NCBI GenBank assembly: GCA_023375785.1 | Contig: SZWC01000569.1 | Location: 53,115-117,114 of the forward strand | DNA from: Penium margaritaceum | Lineage: Eukaryota > Streptophyta > Zygnematophyceae > Desmidiales > Peniaceae | Length of the DNA: 64,000 nt | Direction: 5' to 3' | Shown: positions 1 to 8,533 of the stretch, piece by piece | Position numbering within the stretch: position 1 is the first letter of the stretch | How the letters are laid out: each line of letters begins with the position of its first letter | Translations under genes and position numbers: made by a program | The notes under the pieces: generated by a model | The model's database searches: none | Seen by the model: only the letters and a program-made list of their open reading frames with translations | What the model was told of the DNA's origin: nothing

Positions 1-39
1 CACATATGCGCACGCACATGCACAGACACACACCCACCC

Positions 40-45
40 ACCCAC
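40..45 (-). other. Splice donor at the end of the first exon
   Basis: On the minus strand the exon ends ...TTCAAG and the intron opens GTGGGT, followed by a GTGGG/GTGTGT-rich stretch running off the window edge. It leaves a phase-0 junction. Confidence 0.6.
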
Positions 46-273
46 CTTGAAGCAAGGGTTGGAGAGGGTGATGTTGTACGCTGCAGCTGCACCGGACACG
101 CCCGCGCCAATCACGAGGATGTTGCGCTCGCGCCCCGCGCACACGGCTGCCGCGGCCGCCGCCGCCGCAGTCCCCAATAGCACCACAACCGTCACCAGCA
201 GCAGTAGCAGCGGTGCCGGCAGCCGCGTTTGGCGCGCAGAGTGCCCACACGTGTGTAAGGTTCGAAACGCCAT
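46..273 (-). CDS. First exon of a secretory-pathway FAD/NAD-binding oxidoreductase (partial gene)
   Basis: Reading the minus strand from the ATG at 273 gives 76 codons ending exactly at an AAG|GTGGGT splice donor; the rest of the gene lies beyond the left edge. Residues about 19-46 are a long Leu/Val/Ala-rich hydrophobic stretch (signal peptide or signal anchor) after an Arg-containing N-terminus. It is followed by NILVIGAGVSGAAAAYNI (about residues 51-68), a classic beta-alpha-beta dinucleotide-binding start with GxGxxG at Gly56, Gly58 and Gly61. This is how FAD-dependent amine oxidases and prenylcysteine-oxidase-like enzymes begin right after their signal peptides, so an ER, vacuolar or secreted flavoenzyme is likely. 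The substrate cannot be told from one exon. The ATG is the first in frame before the hydrophobic segment. Seen: motif, signal-like segment, donor. Inferred: enzyme class. It is the only host gene I can support in the window. Confidence 0.72.
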
Positions 274-495
274 TGCAACGCGCCTCGGAAGGAGGGGCGG
301 CGGGGGAAAGAGCAGGGGAGGGAAAGGGGGGAAGTGGAGCCGAGGCGAGGTGCGCAATGGTTTATGGATATGTGAGGAGGGTTCGGTAACACGGTTTGTG
401 ACGGCCTGACGAGTAGGTGGTAGTCCAGTAGCTAAATTGGCAGCTCTAGCCCCTTCAGTTGCTGCGCGCCGCCGCTGCTACCCCTGCTCCTGCTG

Positions 496-498
<3 letters not shown>

Positions 499-529
<31 letters not shown>
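499..529 (+). repeat. (CTG)10 trinucleotide microsatellite
   Basis: About ten uninterrupted CTG units, preceded by interrupted CTG/CTA units. It lies in the presumed 5' flank of the host exon on the opposite strand. Confidence 0.9.
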
Positions 530-825
530 GGAAGACTTCGTTACTTTACGGAACGAGGGTCGGATGTTGGGGCCAGCCAGCTCGTCGAGAGCGGCGGAAT
601 CGGACGATGCAGGGGTCCTGACGGAGCAGGAGCAATGAAACTGAGGGAAGAGGCGACAGTGCGTCGGCGCAGACAGAATGCCCGGATTGCGAGACCAGAG
701 TGGGGACGAGGATGGCGACGGCTGTTGCGGTTGGATTGCCTGTCTGGCGCCTGCCCCTTTATGCTGCTTAGTGCGCTGCGTCGGAGGTCGCGGGCGAATG
801 GATTGCAGGGTTGGGTGTGGGGGGA

Positions 826-849
826 GGGGGGGGGGGGGGGGGGGGGGGG
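826..849 (+). repeat. G homopolymer (about 24 G)
   Basis: A run of about 24 consecutive G, preceded by shorter G runs. It could form a G-quadruplex, and its length may be a sequencing estimate. Confidence 0.85.
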
Positions 850-1060
850 CTCCGCCGCCACCCCCGCCTCACGGCGAAGCTGGCTTGGCGCGGTCCGGCC
901 TGCCACGGTGTAAGCGAGCTGTCTGCGGCTCCCAAGGATGTTCCTCACCGACGGACCAGGCCACGCGGTGGAGAGAAAAATGATATGTTCGGCCAGGCGA
1001 TACGGTGGGGGGGGGGGAGAAGGTGACTAGCGCGCGTTGGCCTCGTAACTTCCACTTCCG

Positions 1061-1472
1061 TTGGGAGGAACTGGTGGGCCCGCCTTCTGTAGCTGGCTGG
1101 ACGCGGGGAAGGGGATGCCACCTTGGGCGATGGATTCGGAAGACAACATGACTCGTTCAGCAACACAAAAGTCGTCAGGGAGAGCTTCGGCGGCAGTGGT
1201 TCTCCAACACCATCTTCAGGGTCACCATGGCAAAAACACGCAACGCGGTGGTACAGATTTTCGCCGACAAGAAAATGGCGGAGGAAGAGGGAGGAAGGAG
1301 AGAGGGAGATCGTAGTTCATCGGGCCATTGAAATTAGACGCGACGGCGCACGAACGCGTTTGTTGCCTGCGGCGCGCCTTCGGAAGCTCGGTGCCCAAAG
1401 TCCTGTTTCTATCCGGAGACGACTTCGGCCGACTGGTCAAATGGGCCTACACCAGGACAGACACGGAGAGAG

Positions 1473-1522
<50 letters not shown>

Positions 1523-2220
1523 GGCAGATGAATGGAGGGAGGGACAGAGAGATAGAGATGGACGCGATGGCGCGCATCGTAGTGAACCAGGAACGTAAGC
1601 ATTGAAGTAGGACATTCGTTCGGGGTTATTTCCACAATTGAACGCGACACGTTGACCGTCGAAAATACAGACGACGTCTCAGGCCGGGGTTCGAATGTTG
1701 AAAGTGCAAGTGTCTGCTGTCGAAATGGTGGATTTCAGAAACGTTATCCCTCGTAACTTTCTTCAAACGACACGGCAAAAGCACCCCTACATCCCGCTTG
1801 CTGTTTATGTTTGCTGGTTCGGCGACTTTTGGCAACATTACACCAGAGGTCAGCAAACACAATTAGGCATTCCAGGTTTGCTACTCATGTCGGCCTACAA
1901 TCGTCCGCAAGGTACTAGACTGGAAATATATATGCTGAATATAACCATAATTATCGCCTCGATCCCAATCGCATGACAAACTCATGCCGTTGGGTTTTCT
2001 CGAGGCGGCGTCATTATTGGCCTGAACTCCTGCACATACATTTACAGCGATAGGGAGTTGAGCTGTGCTCGTCGGCACGGGTCTTTTTGTGTACATGTAG
2101 AAGTTACCCATGAAATTCGATTGTGTGTATGCCCAGCCCGACGATCACAAGAATATGAGCGTCTTATCCAACGTTCGGAATGATAACAGTATTCTAACCT
2201 ATTTCCCGGGAAAATAAACA
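1061..2220. other. No gene recognised; apart from a GA microsatellite, nothing identifiable
   Basis: Several ORFs of 60-160 codons overlap on both strands, but they are arginine/glutamate- or serine/leucine-rich readings of the (GA)n tract or lack any familiar motif. I see no retroelement domain. It may be host intergenic sequence or an unrecognised divergent UTR. Confidence 0.4.
1466..1519 (+). repeat. (GA)n microsatellite
   Basis: About 54 bp of GA dinucleotides with one GC interruption near the start. It creates artefactual Arg-Glu and Ser-Leu repeat ORFs on the two strands. Confidence 0.92.
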
Positions 2221-2230
2221 CTTAACCTGC

Positions 2231-2301
2231 AAAAATTGTGAAATTTCAGCATTTCTTGGCTGCATGCGATCTAGCACTGACATGCTGAAGTTCACAATTT
2301 T
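2231..2301. repeat. Imperfect inverted repeat (hairpin) just left of repeat R1
   Basis: AAAATTGTGAAATTTCAGCA is followed about 30 nt later by TGCTGAAGTTCACAATTTT, giving arms of about 19 bp. It lies immediately left of foldback repeat R1 and may be part of it. Confidence 0.6.
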
Positions 2302-2310
2302 GTTGCACAT

Positions 2311-2721
2311 TCACAAACCCCTCTATTGAGGGGCTTGTGATTTTTTTATCGGGGGTTTGCATGTGGTTTGCATTGGGGGTCCGAGACTCCCCATGCGCTA
2401 AAAGGGAACCTGCTGGGCGCCGCTACCTAGGGGCCACGTAAAAGCATGCGCAAAAATAAAATCCTAGATCCCCGAATGTGATTCAAGGTAGGGTTTGACT
2501 CGTTTTTCAATGAAAAAACTCTATTTTTTGCGAATATGAAAAATCAACGAGCGCATCTGCTCGATCTCAAAAACGCGCGTTTTCGCTCGATCCCGATCGA
2601 GCGATAAGCACTTTGTTTTCTATCGACATGCAAACCTCCTATTTTCATGTAGAGTTTGATTTAGGGTTTTGTATGTTTTGCGCGGGCTCCGCCCGCCTAA
2701 AACATACAAAACCCGTACACC
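2311..2721. repeat. Foldback repeat family R, copy 1, left part
   Basis: It starts with a hairpin (TCACAAACCCCT / AGGGGCTTGTGA, 2311-2340). It continues with a segment that matches copy 2 at 16123 onward (shared CGAGACTCCCCATGCG and GGGAACCTGCTGGG) and ends in a long foldback centred on 2689, whose core 2664-2714 is a near-perfect palindrome. Its right arm is cut by Copia-1 and resumes at 10857. I see no coding and no known transposon termini, so 'foldback' describes structure only. Confidence 0.7.
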
Positions 2722-2726
2722 AAACT
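2722..2726. other. Target-site duplication AAACT, left of Copia-1
   Basis: The same five bases occur directly right of the element at 10852-10856, which fixes both ends of the insertion. Confidence 0.85.
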
Positions 2727-3343
2727 TGAAGTTGCTAGGAAGTTACTAGCTAACCCAGGTGTGTGGGGGTGTGATACGCAACAAGCACCAACGTGGGAGA
2801 GACGCCATGGATGCGGCAACTTGTTTGCATAGCTCGAGCTCACACAGAGGCAAGAGGAGTAAGGGGAAGCGAGCGAGACTAGGACCGGTGAGCGCTCGCC
2901 CACCACGAGCGACGAGCTCGGGTGAGTGAGCGCCACCACCCGGGGGTCGAGCCCGACCACTCGGAATTAACCGAGGGCGGCTACTCACCGATGCACGGCT
3001 GAGACCGGCACGGTGGCCCCCTAAGGATCAGCACCCGGGTGAATGCAGCTCCTCCACAACATGCAAAACAAGATAACATGATGCAGGGCAAGGCAGTGAG
3101 AATGTACGGGCCCTAGCGTCTATCGCATCAGAAAGTTATGAAGAATCATGCAAGAGTTATGTGAGTGCCAGAGAGCACCCCTGGGTCCGGCAGCAGTTTG
3201 GGGGCGTCCACGGCTTCAGCCAGCACAGACGTACCCGCCATCTCCCCAGGTGATCCCATTATCACTTTAATCTGTACATGCGTGTGTGCACAGTGTGGGA
3301 GGCAAGAGGGCACAGAGTTGTGAGTGGCCAACGAACTTCAACA
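2727..3343 (-). repeat. Copia-1 3' LTR
   Basis: 617 bp, nearly identical to 10236-10851. On the minus strand it opens TGTTGAAGTT and ends AACTTCA. The polypurine tract sits immediately outside its inner edge. Confidence 0.93.
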
Positions 3344-3354
3344 CTCCCCCATGG
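3344..3354 (-). other. Copia-1 polypurine tract
   Basis: The minus strand reads CCATGGGGGAG directly before the LTR start TGTTGAAG, the expected plus-strand primer site. Confidence 0.85.
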
Positions 3355-3438
3355 CCCGCAGACAAGTAACCCAGAACACACAAGAGGGAATCACAAGAAG
3401 TGATCACGAGAGATAAGAGTGGGAGACACACCAAACGA

Positions 3439-3918
3439 TCAGCCTGGAACATGCGGACTGATGAGACCCACAGAATGAATAGCACTTTTGAAGACATTGC
3501 GACTTAGGGCTTTTGTGAGAAAGTCAGCCCTCTGAGACCGTGTATCCACCCAAGCGACTCGGACAATGCCACTAGCAATGCATTTGCGAACAAAGTGATG
3601 CTCCACATTGATGTGTTTGGTGCGTGAATGATGCATGCCACTGTTCTCAGCAATGGCTTTTGTGCTTTGGTTATCACAGCGCAGGGTGATGCAGCGGATG
3701 GGAACACGTAACTGCTGCAGCAGACGACACAGCCAGACAGCTTCACAAGTGCCTGCACCCAGAGCAACATACTCAGCTTCAGCAGTGCTGCGTGCCACAC
3801 ATCCTTGCTTGCCACTTTTCCAGGAGACTGCAGTGCCACCAATCAGGAAGATGTACCCTGTACGGCTGCGAGCATCGGAATCATGTGCCCAATCACTGTC
3901 GGTGAAGCCATCTACCAC
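3439..3918 (-). CDS. Copia-1 RNase H region of pol
   Basis: A Ty1/copia-type RNase H reading: it opens with DGFTDSDWA (first catalytic Asp), followed by SRTGYIF, VSWKSGKQ, ARSTAEAEYVAL and LRCDNQSTKAIAEN. It ends with RTKHINVEHHFVR and RADFLTKAL, the hallmark C-terminus of copia pol. It degrades the RNA strand of the RNA-DNA hybrid during reverse transcription. It is the last domain before the polypurine tract, as expected for copia. Confidence 0.92.
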   Translation of the reverse strand: MVDGFTDSDWAHDSDARSRTGYIFLIGGTAVSWKSGKQGCVARSTAEAEYVALGAGTCEAVWLCRLLQQLRVPIRCITLRCDNQSTKAIAENSGMHHSRTKHINVEHHFVRKCIASGIVRVAWVDTRSQRADFLTKALSRNVFKSAIHSVGLISPHVPG

Positions 3919-3939
3919 AACAGATGGCTGTGCACAAAA

Positions 3940-3940
3940 N
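3940..3940. other. Assembly gap (single N) inside Copia-1 pol
   Basis: One N at 3940. The true distance between the flanking sequences is unknown. Confidence 0.9.
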
Positions 3941-3944
3941 CCCC

Positions 3945-4660
3945 CAGGCTGCGCACATAGGCAGCCTGATGCACATGCAAGACACGACGAGCACGATCTC
4001 GCTCCAACTCCATGCCTAGAAAGACACGAGCCGATCCCAGATCCTTCATTTTGTATGCCGCTTGGAGCAGCGACTTGGCGGCGGTCACAGCCGCAGGATC
4101 GGGTGAGGCAATGAGAAGGTCGTCCACGTACACAAGAATGGCGACAAGTGGTTTGGTGGGCGGCCCCAGAAAGAGCGCTGGATCCACGGCGCTTATCTTG
4201 TAGCCACCCTTTTCAAGAGTGGCCGTGATCTCTTGGTTCCAACACCGTGGGGACTGTTTGAGACCATAGAGTGCCTTGCGCAGGCGCCAAGCCCGGTTGG
4301 TGCCATAAGAGAAGCCGGGTGGTTGGACCATGTAAATCTCTTCGTCCAACTTGCCATGGAGAAAGGCATTGTTGACATCCATCTGTTCCAGCTCCTAGTC
4401 ATGCTGAGCAACAAGACTGAGGAGAGCCCTGGCTGTGGTGTAGCGACCGACTGGGGCAAAGGTCTCGTCAAAGTCGACACCAGGGATCTGTGAGAACCCT
4501 TTAGCGGTGAGGCGAGCTTTGTACCGTTCAACTGTGTTGTCGGGGTTCAGCTTGCGACGATACACCCACTTGGTGGTAACCGCCTTGCGACCCGGTGGGA
4601 GGTCAACGAGTTCATACACACCGTGGTCAGAGAGTGCATCAAGTTCGGCCTTCATGGCCT
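3945..4660 (-). pseudogene. Copia-1 reverse transcriptase region
   Basis: Copia reverse transcriptase motifs in order: TTKWVYRRKLNPD, RYKARLTAKGFSQ, DETFAPV, then MDVNNAFLHGKLDEEIYM, LRKALYGLKQSPRCWN and the catalytic LVYVDDLLIAS (YVDD box). The sequence is close to plant RVT_2 reverse transcriptases. It sits between the integrase linker and RNase H, the copia order. Fossil copy, described as found. Confidence 0.92.
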
Positions 4661-5636
4661 ACTCCCACAGTGGTGAGTCAGAGGCCGTGCGGGCTGCTTG
4701 CACAGTCTGTGGCTCAGGAGGAAGAGGGGAAAGGCCAGCGGCAGCAAAGTACGAAGCAACGTACCCGGCCACAGAAGAGGACACAGCAGAGTGGAACTCC
4801 TGTTCGACAAGAGAGCAACCAAGGGCAGTACCGGGGTGTACAACAGACACTGCGGCAGACAGGCCAGAAGTGGTGAGACCAAGAGCACGAAGACCAGGGT
4901 CACCGGAGACGACGGGGTGCGACTGAGAGGGAAGAGCGCGTAGGCGTCCACCACGCGTGTAGGGGGAGACTGGGGGAATGGACGCAGCACGCGCAGAGGA
5001 CAATGGGGCAGCAGAACGCTGCACGGCAGGTGGAGAGGAGGAGACCGGAGGGGGCTCAGAGGAGATAGGGAGAGTCGGCGAGACTGCACCATGGTTGGGG
5101 GAAGAGGATGAGCTAGCAGGAGAGGCGGTAGGGGAGCCAGAGGAGCCAGAGGACTGACCGGGAGAGTCCAATGGTGCCGTGGAGGGCGAGAGCACTGGAG
5201 AGGAGAACGTGGACAGAGGGGAGCTCTGCTTGGCAGAGGAGGCAACAGAGGGAACGGAGGGACGCATCGCGGGGAGAACAGCAGGCCCAGAGGGCAGAGA
5301 GTCACCCCCACCCCAAGGAGGCGGAGAGAGAGACCCACCAAAGCGGGGCAAGTCGCGCTCAAAGAGATGCTCGAAGAAGAGAGCATCACGCGACTCAACG
5401 ACACTGCAGCGCGAAGGGTCCCAGAACCGCCACGCCTTGGAGAAAGGAGAGACACCAAGGAAGATGCACAGACGACCACGAGGTGACAGCTTACTGTCAC
5501 GTTGGTCAGCGGGCACCCAGACGGAGGCGAGACAGCCCCAAACGCGTGCAAGACAGAGGTGCGCACGCTGGCCAGTCCAGCGCGCAAAGGGGGTGACAGT
5601 GTGGGGAAGAGGACCATGGGGAACACGGTTCCAGAC
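4661..5636 (-). pseudogene. Copia-1 integrase C-terminal region and Ser/Pro-rich linker
   Basis: Contains the conserved copia integrase tail RGRLCIFLGVS and KAWRFWDPSRC, followed by a long Ser/Pro/Ala-rich linker that leads to the reverse transcriptase. The linker is low complexity and is open in more than one frame, so long ORFs here are not separate genes. Confidence 0.75.
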
Positions 5637-6630
5637 CTAGGTCATGTAGGACATGGCCTCAAAGGCAAAGAGAGGAGATTGACCGGAGGCAGAGAGCAGG
5701 GAACGCACCCCATCAGCAAGGGTGCGATTCCAGCGCTCAGACACGCCATTTTGCTGGGGGGTGTAGGGAGCAGAGGATTCAATCCGCACACCACGAGACT
5801 CAAGAAAGCGAGACGTAGGGCCAAAGAACTCACCACCACGGTCGCTGCGAAAGACGCGTAAGGGGCGAAGGCAGGCGCGCTCAGCCTGGGGTAGCCAAGA
5901 CTCTAAGACCTCGATGACATCACTTTTGTGGCGCAGGACAAAGACCCAGCGGTAACGTGAGTAGTCATTAGTGAGGCACAGCACATACCGGCCAAGGCCA
6001 CCAGGAAAGTCCTGGGGCAATGGGCCCATGACGTTGGCATGGACGAGGTCAAGAGGGTGAGAGGTGGTGGCGTCAGAGGTGGAGAAGGGTGAGCGGTGCA
6101 TTTTGCCACTGGCACAGTCCAGACGAGTGGACGAACAAGCAGGAGAGAATGTGGCAGGGTCAAGGCCGTGAGCAGGCTGAAGGCGAAGGAGTCGCTGGAT
6201 CGCGGCAGTGTGGATGTGACAGAGGCGGCGATGCAGAAGATCAGCATGATCAGGCGACAGCGAGGGCGCGACATGAACAAAGGCAGAGGGTGCGGAAGAC
6301 GAGGGCAGAGTGAGCGGCACACGAAACAAGCGATCACAGCGCACGCCACGAAGAACAACGCGGCCAGAGGAACGGAGAGAAATGGAGGCAAGGCCGCGGC
6401 TGGACGAGAAGTCCATGCCCTGATCATCAAGGGTGGTTACAGAGAGAAGGCTGACCTCGAGGTCAGGGACATACAGAACGTCAGACAGATAGACAGTACC
6501 GCCAGGGCCAACAAAGCGGACGACACCAACACCTTGGACGGGGAGCAGCTGACCAGAGCCGGTGCGAACAGATCGGACAGACTGAACGGGCCCAATGGAC
6601 ACAAAGGAAGAACGACAAGACGTCATGTGA
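5637..6630 (-). CDS. Copia-1 protease tail, GAG-pre-integrase and integrase core
   Basis: The 329-codon frame starts with the segment that follows the protease in copia polyproteins (LSDVLYVPDLEVSLLSV). Next is a GAG-pre-integrase-like zinc region (LLHRRLCHI). The DDE integrase core follows, with MGPLPQDFPGGLGRYVL, FRSDRGGEFFG (second Asp) and PYTPQQNGVSERWNRT (Glu). The enzyme would insert the cDNA copy into chromosomal DNA and explains the 5-bp TSD. Confidence 0.88.
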
Positions 6631-6653
6631 TGGGTGGCCCCGAAATCAATGAT

Positions 6654-8453
6654 CTAGAGGCCAGGTGAGGCACGAGTGGATGGAAGAACCAAACAGACAG
6701 CCACGGTACCACGTGCAGAGGATGAGGTGACATGACCACGACGGGAGGGAAACGTGTGAGACTGCCAATGCTCAATCCAGGAACGATCATCAGGCAGGTC
6801 CCCTTGTACACCACCCGAGCCGGAACCACGAAGAGTGACATCCGACTCATAGACAGATACACATGACTGGCCACTCACACTCTCACCTCCCTGAGAGCGA
6901 AGGTGCAGAAGCTCGGCAAGGCGACGCTCGAGAGTGCGCTCCTCGTCTCGACGATCAGAGGAACGATCAGAAGAGCGGTCAGATGTGCGGTCGGAGTAGT
7001 GACCATCGTCACGGCTCCAGTGGGGAACAGAGTAGTGTGAGGATGGGGGACCGTAGTATGGAGGGCCAGACGGCGGTGGAACCCAGCCCCAAGGACTGGG
7101 CGGTGGTGGCGTCTGCTGAAGAGGTGCAAGGGTAGTCGTCGGGGCTGATGAGGAGGATGTGGACGATGAGACTGCCATGGCAGCAGCAGCTGTAGAAGCG
7201 GCTACACCAGTGCGCGCCCAGTGAGCACGCATGGAGGAAGCAAGGCGTGCGTCGTCACGAGGGGCAGGGCACTTGGGCGCAGAGTGTCCGGTGGCGCCGC
7301 AGTTCCAGCAAGTGTCATCAGTTGCAGGAGTGCCTGAGCCTTTGCTGCCACGACCACCCCCACGGCCTTTGCCCTCGCGACCTCCACCCCGACGAGGGCC
7401 AGAGCCACTGCCCCCCCCGCGGCCAGCGGCCTGTGTGGGGTGGGCAGAGGCCTGAGAAGACGAACCAGCAGAAGGAGCTGTAGTGGGGGCAAATGGTGAG
7501 GAGGCAGTGACTGCTGCAATGGCGGCGCGATGCATGCACTTGTTTTGGAGGGCATTCCACCAGTCAGTGAGACGGGCAGCAGTGAAGTCAAAGAGGGGAC
7601 CAATCCCCGGTGGGGAATCGGCTGGGACAGGGGAAGAGACAAGGCGCTCGAGTTCTGTCTGGGAGACATGGAGATACAAGTCAGACAGCTCAGGGATAAG
7701 ACCAGTCACAATGGAGAGACATGCAGAGAGAGGACCTGGTGCAGCCTTGCCAAGGTCACGCAAAAGACGTAGACTGCGGGCCTAGTACTCGTCTGCTGTC
7801 TCATCCGCCCTCATTTGCAACGTGTTGAACTGCATAGTGAGAGCGCTCTGGGCAGCATGCCCAGTTACAGTTTTGCGGCGGCGAATGAGCGCATAGGCAC
7901 CCACTGGGTCTGCACTAGTGCCTCGGATGGGGTCGGCATTGTACGTACCGATGTCATCCAGAAGGTGCTCGGGGCCAGCGTTGATAAGTGCCCGCACAGC
8001 GCGGGCGGCCTCGGCAGGCTGTGACACGAAGGAAGCCTTGGCGGGCGAGTAGTACTCCCACAACAGCTCACCCTGAGCCCACGCGCTGAAGCGCGTTTCC
8101 CAGGATGTGAAGGTGAGTTTGGAGGTGAACTGAGGAGGCGGCGTCTCAAAGTCTTTCTGCCACGCAGGTGGAAGAGTCCGGGCGGTGACTGAGAGGGAAG
8201 AGGAAGAGGTGTTAGCGCCGCTGCCAGTAGGTGGTGCTGAGAAGCTTGTGGATCCTGACTGATCAGGAGGGAGGACTACAGAAAAAGCTGGGACAGCGCG
8301 GAGACGCTCTAGAACCAATGAAGCTACTGTGGACGCTAACTCATGCTATGCATCGCGCTCTCGCTGTAGCTCATCCTGCTCTTTGCGGCGTTCCACCTGT
8401 GCCTCACTAAGGGCGGCCTGGAGGGCCTCTAACTTCTCTTCTGGCCCAGGCAT
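6654..8453 (-). pseudogene. Copia-1 gag with CCHC zinc knuckle
   Basis: Begins at an ATG at 8453 (MPGPEEKLEALQAALSEA, a charged helical opening) about 80 bp after the end of the upstream frame. It continues through a copia gag core (LTFTSWETRFSAWAQGELLWEY) to a Gly/Arg-rich region and the nucleocapsid knuckle CWNCGATGHSAPKC. A Ser/Arg/Asp-rich tail with SDRSSDRSSDR repeats follows. It would form the virus-like particle that packages element RNA. Fossil copy, described as found. Confidence 0.85.
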
Positions 8454-8533
8454 GGTAAAGACAAGCAATAGACGAGAGAAGGAATGTCAACACAGGTGAG
8501 GAGAGAAGGAAAGAGAATGATGGGCTCACCGAG

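Larger units (their letters stand above)
274..1060. promoter_or_regulatory. GC-rich 5' flank of the host flavoenzyme gene, no specific element resolved
   Basis: This stretch lies directly upstream of the minus-strand start codon and is much more GC- and CpG-rich than the retroelement DNA to the right. It holds a CTG repeat and a G homopolymer. The overlapping ORFs here are low-complexity translations of these repeats with no recognisable domain. It probably contains the 5' UTR and promoter. I see no convincing TATA box. Confidence 0.35.

Noticed and set aside
1123-1650. ORFs with Arg-Glu or Ser-Leu repeats on both strands
   Set aside because: Translations of the (GA)n microsatellite, no domain.
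4652-5626. 324-codon minus-strand ORF rich in Leu, Ser and Pro
   Set aside because: Off-frame reading of the Copia-1 integrase linker; the conserved integrase tail reads in another frame.
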